Origin: Chloroflexota bacterium
GTDB taxonomy: Bacteria; Chloroflexota; UBA6077
Assembly (NCBI GenBank): GCA_021845945.1
Contig: JAJZRD010000063.1
Location: 1-15,821, forward strand
Direction of reading: 5' to 3'
Length of the DNA: 15,821 bases
Below the pieces are notes generated by a model. The model saw only the letters and a list, made by a program, of their open reading frames with translations. It made no database searches and was not told where the DNA came from. The position numbers and the translations under genes were made by a program. Position 1 is the first letter of the stretch. Every line of letters starts with the position of its first letter. Below are positions 1 to 6,286 of this stretch, one piece after another.

Positions 1-36
1 GACGTGCTGGCGCAGCAATTCGTCGATGGTGCTCAT
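1..36 (-). CDS. N-terminal fragment of a minus-strand gene running off the left edge
   Basis: Reading leftward from position 36 there is an ATG followed by 12 open codons (MSTIDELLRQHV). A GGGAGGG Shine-Dalgarno sequence lies six bases upstream of the ATG (about 43-49 on the plus strand). The fragment is too short to assign a family. It is divergent from the cytochrome gene and shares its upstream region, so the two may be co-regulated. The call rests only on the start codon, the ribosome binding site and the open frame. Confidence 0.6.
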   Translation of the reverse strand, partial: MSTIDELLRQHV

Positions 37-136
37 GGCAATCCCTCCCGCGCCAGCTATTCTATCAATCAGTTCAAGCCGCGGCGAACGCCTCACTCGA
101 CGGTTTGAGGCGAAGCTTCCCTAGTACACCAGTGTC
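37..136. promoter_or_regulatory. Divergent intergenic region with an inverted repeat
   Basis: This stretch separates the left-edge minus gene from the cytochrome gene. It holds a 7-bp inverted repeat, CGCCTCA at 89-95 and TGAGGCG at 106-112, with a 10-base spacer. This is a plausible operator for a dimeric regulator acting on both genes. I could not assign convincing -35/-10 boxes. Confidence 0.35.
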
Positions 137-168
137 CCAGAGGGCTTCCCAGTTGGGAAGCCCTCTGG
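137..168. repeat. Perfect 15-bp inverted repeat (hairpin) ahead of the cytochrome gene
   Basis: CCAGAGGGCTTCCCA (137-151) is followed by two bases and then its exact reverse complement (154-168). The hairpin ends 16 bases before the cytochrome ATG. A smaller dyad CTCT/AGAG (169-179) follows and includes part of the AGAGG ribosome binding site (176-180). There is no T-run, and the upstream gene is divergent, so a simple terminator is unlikely. A structured 5' leader or a strong protein-binding palindrome are the alternatives. Confidence 0.7.
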
Positions 169-184
169 CTCTCGTAGAGGTACT

Positions 185-1765
185 ATGCAACGAAAGCTTC
201 CGTTGACCCTGCTCAATCCCATCAGCCTCCTGGGTGGCACCATCGCGATCTTCTCCCTCGTCATCATCCTGGTGCTGCTGGCCCTGGGTGCCACAGGGGC
301 CATCGCAAACCCCTACACCGGCATCCTCACCTTCCTGTTGGGACCGGCTGCCCTGGTGTTTGGACTGATCCTGATCCCCATCGGCGCCATGCGGGAGCGC
401 CGCCGCCTGGCCAAGCTGGGCATCGTGGCCAAGGCCCTTCCCCTTCTCGACCTCAACGACCCCAGACAGCGAAGGGGGATCGTCGTCTTCGCAGCCGCGA
501 CCGCAGCCGTCTTGTCGCTGATGGCCGTCACCACCTGGGGAGCCGCCGAGTTCATGGACTCCAAGCAGTTTTGCGGCGACATCTGCCATCGGGTGATGCA
601 GCCCGAGGCCGCAGCCTACGACGCTTCAGCCCACGCCCGGGTTTCCTGCACCAGCTGCCACATAGGTCCCGGGGCTTCCTGGTTGGTGAAGTCCAAGGTC
701 TCCGGCATTCGTCAGGTGTTCAACTACACCTTCAACCTATACCAGCGCCCCACCGCCGCTCCCATCACCGATCTGCGCCCCAGCCGGGATACCTGCGAGC
801 AGTGCCACTGGCCGCAGCAGTTTTACGGCAACCAAGTCCGCACCACCATTCACTATGCCCAGGATGAGAAGAACACGCCGAGCTCCCAGTCCATGGTCTT
901 CCGGGTGGGTGGCAGCGCCCAGGGCCAGGGGATCCACTGGCACACCTCTGCCAAGGTGTACTACTTGCCTTCCAACGAGGACCGCAGCGAGATCGGCTGG
1001 GTGCGGGTGGAGAAGCCCGACGGGTCCGTGGACGAGTACGTCAACCCGGGCCAGGAGTACCAGGTGACGCCAGCGCGCATCCAGAGCGACCAGCGGTTCA
1101 TGGACTGCATCGACTGCCACAACCGGGCCGCCCACAGCTTCCCGCCCATCGAGGATAGCGTTGACAAGGCGATGGCCCTGGGAAAGATCAGCCCGAGCAT
1201 CCCATTCATCAAGCAGCAGGCGATGATGGCCGTGGGCGATCCCCGTTCGCAACTGAGCCAGGAGCAGTACCAGGAGACGCTGCAGCGGATCGACGGCGTC
1301 GAGGGGTACTACAGCGGCCAGCAGGCCCAGGCCTATAGCCAGTATGGCCCTCAGATAAAGCAGGCGGTCGCGGAGCTAGGCAACATCTACCGTGGTAGCG
1401 TCTTCCCCGACATGAAGGTTGCCCCGGGCACTTATCCTGACTGGAGCGGCCACGAGGGTTGCTTCCGCTGCCACGGCAAGCTGGTGGGCGTGAGTGGCGA
1501 AGTAGCCGGCAAGACCATCGGCGCCGACTGCCAGACCTGCCACTACCCGGCTCCAGCAGCGGCTGGGGCTACCTCCCCGTCGTCTCAACCGCCCGCCGCG
1601 TCGACGGCCACGGCGACATCCTCGGGGCCGATGGCGGTGCCCCATCCGGTTCAGGGTCGGGAGCAGTGCACGACCTGCCATACGCCGGGGGACCGGGTGT
1701 CGGGGCCTCGGGCGGGACGGGGATGCCGGCTAACCATCGGGGGCGACTCGATACGGCCTGTCTGA
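185..1765 (+). CDS. ImcH-like NapC/NirT multiheme c-type cytochrome, inner membrane
   Basis: The open frame encodes 526 residues. Three hydrophobic segments lie near residues 14-40, 44-68 and 98-118, followed by a periplasmic multiheme region. Heme motifs visible in this frame are CGDICH (130-135, with three residues between the cysteines), CTSCH (155), CEQCH (204), CIDCH (308), CFRCH (426), CQTCH (449) and CTTCH (495). An eighth, CLSCH, is encoded in a shifted frame just beyond. Three N-terminal helices plus seven hemes match the described layout of Geobacter ImcH, a quinol-oxidising NapC/NirT cytochrome that passes electrons to the periplasm. The block around CHIGPGASWLVKSK is typical of these proteins. 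The likely role is quinol oxidation feeding a periplasmic acceptor or reductase. The start at 185 has AGAGG four bases upstream. The family is secure; the exact partner is unknown. Confidence 0.85.
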   Translation: MQRKLPLTLLNPISLLGGTIAIFSLVIILVLLALGATGAIANPYTGILTFLLGPAALVFGLILIPIGAMRERRRLAKLGIVAKALPLLDLNDPRQRRGIVVFAAATAAVLSLMAVTTWGAAEFMDSKQFCGDICHRVMQPEAAAYDASAHARVSCTSCHIGPGASWLVKSKVSGIRQVFNYTFNLYQRPTAAPITDLRPSRDTCEQCHWPQQFYGNQVRTTIHYAQDEKNTPSSQSMVFRVGGSAQGQGIHWHTSAKVYYLPSNEDRSEIGWVRVEKPDGSVDEYVNPGQEYQVTPARIQSDQRFMDCIDCHNRAAHSFPPIEDSVDKAMALGKISPSIPFIKQQAMMAVGDPRSQLSQEQYQETLQRIDGVEGYYSGQQAQAYSQYGPQIKQAVAELGNIYRGSVFPDMKVAPGTYPDWSGHEGCFRCHGKLVGVSGEVAGKTIGADCQTCHYPAPAAAGATSPSSQPPAASTATATSSGPMAVPHPVQGREQCTTCHTPGDRVSGPRAGRGCRLTIGGDSIRPV

Positions 1766-1800
1766 GCTGCCACACGGGTTCAAGACCTTCCGATGGTTGA
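1687..1800 (+). other. Frameshifted C-terminal tail of the multiheme cytochrome (eighth heme)
   Basis: After CTTCHTPG the annotated frame turns into an unconvincing tail and stops at 1765. From the G-run at 1687-1691, the -1 frame reads on as a conventional cytochrome end, with GGTGMPANHRGR and then CLSCH (codons 1759-1773), stopping at 1798-1800. One extra G in the five-G run would join the two frames into a protein of about 537 residues. The cause is either a sequencing or assembly error in the homopolymer, a true mutation, or slippage at the G-run. Confidence 0.7.
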
Positions 1801-1838
1801 GAGCTTAGCGCCCAAAGTAACAGTCCCCGATGTCGATC

Positions 1839-3038
1839 TTACAGCTTGACGACGCCCCTCTTCAGGCCCTGGTGGAGCAACACTCCCGCCACGAAGGCAG
1901 CCCCCATGTTCCAGGTGGCGAAGGCCGCGGTCACCAGCATGAGGTAGACGTCCTCCTTCTTGCCCCCGATGTCCCGAGATGAGAGGGCGAGCTCTATGCC
2001 GGCGAAGAAGAGGATCACCCCCAGGATCGCGACGGGAAACATCTGGAAGATCAGCTCCACGGAGTTGCCGAAGAAGAGGCCAAGGGCGATGATCAGGCTT
2101 CCCAGGATCACGAGCGCCCCTCCGGTCCTGGCTCCGAACCGCACGTGTCCGGCCATCCCCCCGGCCCCGTGGCACATGGGGATGCCGCCGATCAGGGGGG
2201 AGAAGAGGTTCATCAGCCCCATGGAGGTGGCTACCTTTCGCTCGGTGACGGGCCGATCCGGGAAGTGATCGTTGTTCTCCGCTACCACGGAGATGCAGGC
2301 GTTGCCGAGGCTGAGAGGAACCTGCGGGATCGCCAGGATGAGGCCACCCCAGAGCACGTCCTGCCAGGAGAGGCTTCCGAGGGCGAGAGAGGGGAGGCGC
2401 AGACCGATCCCGGCCTGGACCAGCTTTGCGGGAAGGTTGGGCTGCTGGAAGATGGCGACGGCGATGCCGAAGAGCAGCAAAACGAACATGGCGGGCACCT
2501 TGGGGTTGGAGAGCAGAAGGTAGGTGACGACGAGCCCCACTCCGGCCACCATCGGATCGCTGCCCATCATCCGGAAGGCTTCCAAGACGAAGGTGAAGCC
2601 GAGGCCGAGAACGATACCCCTGACGACGGGCTCCGAGGCCAGCCTGGCCAGCCTGTCCACGGTGCCGGTTAACCCCAGGAGCAGCCAGATGGCGGCTGTT
2701 ACCAGTCCCGAGCCGTACACCATGCCCGGGGTGAGGACGCCTCCCTGGCCGATGGCTGCACCGCCGATGGCCTTCATCGGCTGAACCGGCATGGGGGTTC
2801 GGTAGAAGAAGCCAACGGCCACCTTGGTGAGACCGAAGGCCAGAAGCACCCCCACCGGATCCATGTGAAGGACGGCTATGTAGCCGACCACGAAGGGAAT
2901 GAGGGTGCCAAGGTCCCCAAAGGCGCCAGCCCACTCCATCCGGTCGTAGCGGTTGGCCGTCGGTTTTCCTTTGGGCACGCGCCGGTTCTCCTGTTTCTCC
3001 TCGCCGCCCTCCCGATGCGGCACATCCACAGCAGCCAT
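1839..3038 (-). CDS. MOT1-family molybdate transporter
   Basis: The 399-residue protein is highly hydrophobic with about ten membrane segments after a charged N-terminus of roughly 30 residues. Family-defining stretches are visible: GAFGDLGTLIPF near residue 38, PMPVQPMKAI near 83, and IPMCHGAGGMAGH in the C-terminal half. These are hallmark motifs of the MOT1 molybdate permeases, relatives of SulP sulfate transporters. It should import molybdate across the inner membrane. GGGGAGG lies nine bases before the ATG. Upstream on the same strand lies a ModE-type regulator, and the leader carries a Moco-riboswitch-like fold, both supporting molybdate rather than sulfate as substrate. It converges on the cytochrome gene with only 38 bases between the cytochrome tail and its stop. 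Confidence 0.9.
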   Translation of the reverse strand: MAAVDVPHREGGEEKQENRRVPKGKPTANRYDRMEWAGAFGDLGTLIPFVVGYIAVLHMDPVGVLLAFGLTKVAVGFFYRTPMPVQPMKAIGGAAIGQGGVLTPGMVYGSGLVTAAIWLLLGLTGTVDRLARLASEPVVRGIVLGLGFTFVLEAFRMMGSDPMVAGVGLVVTYLLLSNPKVPAMFVLLLFGIAVAIFQQPNLPAKLVQAGIGLRLPSLALGSLSWQDVLWGGLILAIPQVPLSLGNACISVVAENNDHFPDRPVTERKVATSMGLMNLFSPLIGGIPMCHGAGGMAGHVRFGARTGGALVILGSLIIALGLFFGNSVELIFQMFPVAILGVILFFAGIELALSSRDIGGKKEDVYLMLVTAAFATWNMGAAFVAGVLLHQGLKRGVVKL

Positions 3039-3142
3039 CGTTCCAATCCTCCCCGATCCGTATTCTGGTGCTCAAGCTGAAACGAAAGACCCCGCCCCGG
3101 ATGCTGGCAGGCACGAGGGGCGTCAGAAACCCGGTTTCGGGT

Positions 3143-3160
3143 CCCTCCCCTCCCCTCCCC
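3143..3160 (-). promoter_or_regulatory. G-quadruplex motif in the molybdate transporter leader
   Basis: On the minus (mRNA) strand this reads GGGGAGGGGAGGGGAGGG: four runs of three to four G with single-A loops, a pattern that forms very stable parallel quadruplexes. It begins at the last base of the closing helix of the upstream riboswitch-like structure and lies about 105 bases before the transporter start. It could act as the expression platform or a roadblock. Confidence 0.6.
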
Positions 3161-3287
3161 TCTCCAAGCACGCGGAGGCGGGGTCGTTTCCTTCCCCACC
3201 CGAGACCTTCGTAGGAAGGCCCGCCGTTTCGGCGAACGGCCCCGTTGGCCATGGGTTCCCAACCTTTAGGTCGCGGGGCTCGGAGAG
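3160..3287 (-). promoter_or_regulatory. Candidate molybdenum-cofactor (Moco) riboswitch, molybdate transporter leader
   Basis: On the minus strand a 10-bp closing helix pairs CTCTCCGAGC (3287-3278) with GCTTGGAGAG (3169-3160), with one G-U pair. Inside it GACCT (3272-3268) can pair with AGGTC (3208-3204). A hairpin at 3199-3179 has a G/C stem around a loop containing AAGGAAACGA, followed by CGCCTCC. The AAGGAA, hairpin, CGCCTCC order resembles the conserved part of the E. coli moaA Moco RNA as I recall it. The position ahead of a molybdate transporter fits the known distribution of Moco RNAs. The family match is by eye, so a Tuco-type variant or an unrelated fold remains possible. Confidence 0.5.
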
Positions 3288-3298
3288 ATTATGCGGTT

Positions 3299-3322
3299 CG
3301 TCCGGCACGCCGGATCATAACG
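3299..3322. promoter_or_regulatory. Partial ModE-type operator upstream of the molybdate transporter leader
   Basis: ATAACG (3317-3322) matches one arm of the E. coli ModE operator form CGTTAT-N12-ATAACG. The other arm at the right spacing is CGTCCG (3299-3304), matching only in its first three bases. The sequence ATCAT(A/G)ACG is shared with the better site at 3778-3801. It lies just upstream of the riboswitch-like element. Confidence 0.35.
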
Positions 3323-3338
3323 CTTGCCAAAAGAAAGA

Positions 3339-3752
3339 TCAGCCGAAGGCTTTCCGGAATCGGCCGTCCACCAGGGCGTCCAGACCCCGGCTGAGCTCAC
3401 GGTAGCGGCGAAGCAGCTCCTTGGCAGTGGGCGTGAGGGTGCTTCCTCCTCCGTCCGCGCCACCAGACTGGGTCTCGACAAGCCGCAGCCCCAGCACCTC
3501 CTCCGACTCCTTCAGTCTCTGCCAGGCGGTCCGGTACGGAACCTTCAGTTCCTCGGCGGCCTTCGTCAGGGAGCCGGTGCGTTCGATCCCCTCGAGAATC
3601 GCGGCTCGGTAGTCGCTCAGCACCGCCTTGCCCTTCACCTCGATCCACAGCTTGGAGCGCACCTCGAGCCCGGCGAGAGACACGGCGGGCGAACTCCTCT
3701 CTCCATCGAAATCTGTCCTTTCTCGCGCGGCGGGCGCACCCAAGTCGTCCAC
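3339..3752 (-). CDS. ModE-type molybdate-responsive regulator, DNA-binding domain only
   Basis: The 137-residue protein starts at a GTG with AGGGGTGAG just upstream. Residues about 40-130 form a ModE/LysR-type winged helix-turn-helix, with SLTKAAEELKVPYRTAWQRL as the recognition helix region and a following wing containing LTPTAKELL. The C-terminal TOBE/Di-mop molybdate-binding domains of E. coli ModE are absent, so the protein is about half the classical length. Adjacency to a MOT1 transporter and a ModE-like operator over its own promoter support a role in molybdenum-dependent regulation. How it senses molybdate without TOBE domains is not clear from the sequence. Its stop lies about 300 bases upstream of the transporter start on the same strand. 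Confidence 0.85.
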   Translation of the reverse strand: MDDLGAPAARERTDFDGERSSPAVSLAGLEVRSKLWIEVKGKAVLSDYRAAILEGIERTGSLTKAAEELKVPYRTAWQRLKESEEVLGLRLVETQSGGADGGGSTLTPTAKELLRRYRELSRGLDALVDGRFRKAFG

Positions 3753-3777
3753 TGTCGCTCACCCCTGGACGAAGAAT

Positions 3778-3801
3778 CGTTATGCAGAAAGTATCATGAC
3801 G
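3778..3801. promoter_or_regulatory. ModE-type operator over the modE promoter
   Basis: CGTTAT (3778-3783) and ATGACG (3796-3801) are imperfect inverted arms with a 12-base spacer, the spacing of the E. coli modA ModE site CGTTAT-N12-ATAACG, with one mismatch. It lies 26 bases upstream of the modE start and covers the predicted -10 box, which suggests autorepression. Confidence 0.5.
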
Positions 3802-3816
3802 CCTCGGGCAAGTCAA
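3788..3816 (-). promoter_or_regulatory. Probable modE promoter
   Basis: On the minus strand TTGACT (3816-3811) is followed by a 17-base spacer and TACTTT (3793-3788). The -35 box is strong and the -10 box weak. The promoter would transcribe modE and possibly continue through the leader into the molybdate transporter. Confidence 0.45.
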
Positions 3817-3855
3817 GAGCTAACGATGCCGGAGGTTCACAGCTATAACTCAACT

Positions 3856-3870
3856 GAATAGGTACTATTC
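3856..3870. promoter_or_regulatory. Palindrome in the selD upstream region
   Basis: GAATAG-GTA-CTATTC is a perfect 6-bp inverted repeat 47 bases before the selD start. The surrounding AT-rich stretch (3842-3892) contains TATAAC and CATTAT sequences that could serve as -10 boxes, but no matching -35 box stands out. It may be an operator for the selD transcript. Confidence 0.35.
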
Positions 3871-3917
3871 GGAATCGGTAATGGCATTATAGCACCGTCG
3901 GTGATAGGCTTCCTTCC

Positions 3918-4985
3918 ATGACACAGAGTACTTTCGATACCAACCCAATCTTCAAGCTCACCTCCCTCTCTCACGGGGCTGGTTGAGCCTGCAAGATAGG
4001 TCCCGCCGACCTGGCGCAGGTTCTGCGTTACCTACCCCCCATCTCGGATCCCCGACTGCTGGTCGGTCCGGGCAGTCTGGACGACGCTGCCGTCTACCGC
4101 ATCAGCGACGAGCTGGCCCTGGTCCAGAGCGTCGACTTCATCACCCCGGTCGTCGATGACCCCCACGACTTCGGGACCATCGTCGCCGCCAACGCCCTCT
4201 CCGACATCTACGCCAAGGGCGCGACCCCCATCCTCGCCCTGAACCTGGTGGGCTTCCCCGCCAAGACCTTCCCCCTGCACATCCTGGGCGAGATCCTGCG
4301 GGGCGGCGCCGAGAAGGCCGCCGAGGCGGGGGTGCTGGTGGCTGGGGGCCACTCCCTGGACGACGGCGAGCCCAAGTACGGCATGGCGGTGACCGGCCTG
4401 GTCCACCCCGACCGGGTGGTAACCAACGCCGGAGCGAAGGATGGGGACCTGCTCTTCCTCACCAAGCCGCTGGGGATCGGCCTCATCACCACCGCCATCG
4501 ACCGCCGCCTGGCCGATTCCGAGACCATCCGTCGGGCCGTCGCCGTGATGTCGACTCTCAACCGGGCGGCTTCAGAGGCGATGCTGAAGGTGGGAGTGGA
4601 CGCCTGCACCGACGTGACCGGCTTCGGGCTCCTGGGCCACCTCCACGAGATGGCCCTCGCCAGCGGGCTTTCGGCGGAGGTGGAGCTGGAGCGCGCCCCG
4701 GTGCTGGAGGAGGCGTGGGAGTTGGCCCGCCGGGGGATCGTTCCCGACGGCACCCACAACAACCGCCACTACCTGGAGGGCAAGGTCCTGTGGGAAGAGA
4801 TCTCCCGCGAGGAGCAGCTGGTGCTGTGCGATGCCCAGACCTCCGGAGGGCTGCTGATCGCCTGCCCGCCCGAGCGGGAGGCGGAGCTGGCTCGGGAGAT
4901 GGAGCGAGCCGGGGTCTCGGCTGCTATCGTAGGTCGCATGGCACCGGGCGTGCCGGGGCAGATTACCGTCAGATGCCGGGGATAA
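3918..4985 (+). CDS. selD: Selenide, water dikinase (selenophosphate synthetase), selenocysteine-containing
   Basis: The frame runs from ATG 3918 through an in-frame TGA at 3984-3986 to TAA at 4983-4985, giving 355 residues with selenocysteine at 23 (E. coli SelD is 347). The context SHGAG-U-ACK aligns with the E. coli SelD catalytic stretch SHGAGCGCK, so U23 replaces the catalytic cysteine and C25 matches the next one. Other SelD blocks are LDDAAVY, TPVVDDPHDFG, NALSDIYAKGATP, AGGHSLDDGEPKYG, DVTGFGLLGH and DAQTSGGLL. It makes selenophosphate from selenide and ATP in the cytoplasm for Sec-tRNA synthesis. ATG 3918 is the only start between the upstream in-frame stop (TAA 3879-3881) and the UGA. 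The ribosome site is weak (GATAGG). Automated callers would truncate it to about 4248. It opens the plus-strand cluster. Confidence 0.95.
3984..4020 (+). promoter_or_regulatory. Selenocysteine codon and bacterial SECIS hairpin in selD
   Basis: The UGA (3984-3986) is followed after 11 bases by a 5-bp stem, AGGTC (3998-4002) with GACCT (4008-4012), closing a CCGCC loop. A lower helix pairs CCTGC (3988-3992) with GCAGG (4016-4020). The 11-base gap to the apical stem matches the E. coli fdhF SECIS geometry. The loop lacks the usual early G, so it is not fully canonical. Confidence 0.75.
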
Positions 4986-5040
4986 CAGGGGTCACACCGG
5001 CGAGATGGCAAGAGCGGCGAGCAGATAGGGAGGGAGACAG

Positions 5041-5397
5041 GTGGCTAAGACGCTCACGATTTTCCTTGCGACGACGCCCTACGGCTACGAGAACAGCCAG
5101 ACGGCCATGAAGCTGGCCGGGGCGGCCCTGGATCGGGGCCACCAGGTGGTCCTCTTCGCCTCTGCGGACGCGGTTCACAACTTCACCGCGGGACAAGCCC
5201 CCCAGGCCGTGCCCAATGCTGAGGAGGGGTTCTCCCGGCTGATCGCCAAGGGGCTGCGGGTGGAGCTCTGTGGGACGTGCCTCAAGTTCCGGGGGGTGGG
5301 GAGGGAGGACATCCTGGAGGGAGCCGCCCCCAGCTCTCTCAAGACCCTCTTCGGCCTGGTGGCCGAGACCGACGCCTTCCTGTCCCTGGGAGCCTGA
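5041..5397 (+). CDS. DsrE/TusD-like sulfur (selenium?) relay protein
   Basis: The 118-residue cytoplasmic protein starts at GTG with AGGGAGG upstream. The N-terminal LTIFLATTPYGYENSQTAMK strand-helix and the later C77-G-T-C80 followed by LKFRGV are characteristic of the DsrE fold, where a cysteine at this position carries persulfide (C78 in TusD). It is the first of three consecutive DsrE-superfamily genes and begins 55 bases after selD. In known DsrEFH/TusBCD systems the three subunits form a complex relaying sulfur. Here the selD neighbour raises the possibility of selenium delivery, which is inference. Confidence 0.8.
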   Translation: MAKTLTIFLATTPYGYENSQTAMKLAGAALDRGHQVVLFASADAVHNFTAGQAPQAVPNAEEGFSRLIAKGLRVELCGTCLKFRGVGREDILEGAAPSSLKTLFGLVAETDAFLSLGA

Positions 5398-5409
5398 GGG
5401 AGGAGAAGA

Positions 5410-5802
5410 ATGGATAGCGAGAAGCGAATGACCGTAGTGGTCCGCCGGGCCCCCTACGGCACCATCGACGCCGCGGAGGCGATCCGCCACGCCGGCGGGG
5501 GGCTGAGCTTCCAGGTGCCGACCACGCTGCTCCTCATGGAAGACGGGGTGTTCATAGCCCGACGCGACCAGCGTCCCGAGGAGATCGGCTATCTATCGCT
5601 GTCCCGCGCTCTGGAAGAGTATCTCGTTCGGCGAGTCAAGGGCCCGGAGGGCAGGGAGATAGGCGGACAGGTGGTGGTCCACGGCCCATCGGCCCGGGAG
5701 CGGGGGCTCGCCCCCGAGGATCTGATCGCCGGGTCGAGGGTGGTCGAGGAGGCCGAGACGGCGCGTCTCCTGGCCGAGAGCGGCTGGACCCTGGTCTACT
5801 GA
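5410..5802 (+). CDS. DsrF/TusC-like subunit
   Basis: This is a 130-residue protein with GGGAGGAG just before the ATG and 12 bases after the previous stop. The pattern of an N-terminal VVVRRAPYGTIDAAEAIRHA block and a central TTLLLMEDGVFIARRDQ block matches DsrE-superfamily subunits of the DsrF/TusC type. It contains no cysteine, so it is probably a structural, non-catalytic partner in a DsrEFH-like complex. It is slightly longer than typical TusC (about 119). A second in-frame ATG lies at 5428. Confidence 0.7.
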   Translation: MDSEKRMTVVVRRAPYGTIDAAEAIRHAGGGLSFQVPTTLLLMEDGVFIARRDQRPEEIGYLSLSRALEEYLVRRVKGPEGREIGGQVVVHGPSARERGLAPEDLIAGSRVVEEAETARLLAESGWTLVY

Positions 5803-5816
5803 CGGAGGAAAAACCG

Positions 5817-6158
5817 ATGCAAGCACCGACAAAGAAGCTGGTCGTCCTGCGAAGCGGGCCCGGGGCCGCTGCGGTGGGGCTGAGCTCCGCCGCTGAGATG
5901 GCGCGACTGGGCGAGAGGGTATCCCTCTGCCTCCTTCAGGACGGGGTGCTCTGCGCCCTGAGGGGCAACCAGGGTCCGTCGGGAGAACTCCTGGCCCAGG
6001 CGACGGAGGCAGGGGTGGAGCTTCGCTACCTGGAGGATGACCTGGCGGCCCGAGGCTTTGGCGGGGCTGACGTGCGAGCCGAGGCGAGGCCCCTCGGTTA
6101 TGGGGAGCTGGTGGAGCTGATGCTGGCCGACGACCAGCAGCTACTGGGCGCCTTCTAG
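5817..6158 (+). CDS. DsrH/TusB-like subunit
   Basis: The 113-residue protein follows the DsrF-like gene by 14 bases, with GGAGG at 5804-5808. It has a LVVLRSGPG start, the LCLLQDGVLCAL block typical of DsrH/TusB-like and related DsrE-fold proteins, and a C-terminal helix. Cysteines are at 38 and 46. With the two genes before it, it completes a DsrE-DsrF-DsrH order like that in sulfur-oxidising and tRNA-thiolation systems. No DsrAB or DsrC and no TusA or TusE is visible in the window. Confidence 0.65.
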   Translation: MQAPTKKLVVLRSGPGAAAVGLSSAAEMARLGERVSLCLLQDGVLCALRGNQGPSGELLAQATEAGVELRYLEDDLAARGFGGADVRAEARPLGYGELVELMLADDQQLLGAF

Positions 6159-6214
6159 GAGGCGAACGACAGCGAGGACCTGGGCGAGGAAGCCTTCCCA
6201 AGACGCAGAGAGCG

Positions 6215-6273
6215 GGGCGCAGCATTGGCCGCTGCGCCCTGATCATAAGAAACGGGGCGGGTTCTGACCCCGT
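6215..6273 (+). promoter_or_regulatory. Tandem hairpins in the leader of the cysteine desulfurase gene
   Basis: GGGCGCAGC (6215-6223) pairs with GCTGCGCCC (6231-6239) around a 7-base loop. After 12 bases ACGGGG (6252-6257) pairs with CCCCGT (6268-6273), ending directly against the GGAGG ribosome site (6274-6278). There is no T-run. The arrangement could modulate translation of the desulfurase relative to the DsrEFH-like genes. Confidence 0.5.
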
Positions 6274-6286
6274 GGAGGATTGTCAC

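Noticed and set aside
1780..3252. A 490-codon minus-strand frame overlapping the molybdate transporter in another phase
   Set aside because: It is a shadow with Arg/Gly/Pro-rich composition; the overlapping frame encodes a clear MOT1 transporter.
3288..3293. CATAAT as a -10 box for the molybdate transporter transcript
   Set aside because: It has no good -35 box, and a start just downstream would remove the 5' arm of the leader's closing helix; readthrough from the modE promoter is more consistent.
4248..4985. SelD as a 245-residue protein starting at 4248
   Set aside because: It would lack the catalytic N-terminal segment, whereas the in-frame upstream sequence encodes the complete SelD N-terminus with UGA at the catalytic position.
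6211..6273. tRNA-Sec gene in the gap before the desulfurase
   Set aside because: The hairpins do not form a cloverleaf, and there is no T-loop consensus or TCA anticodon arm.
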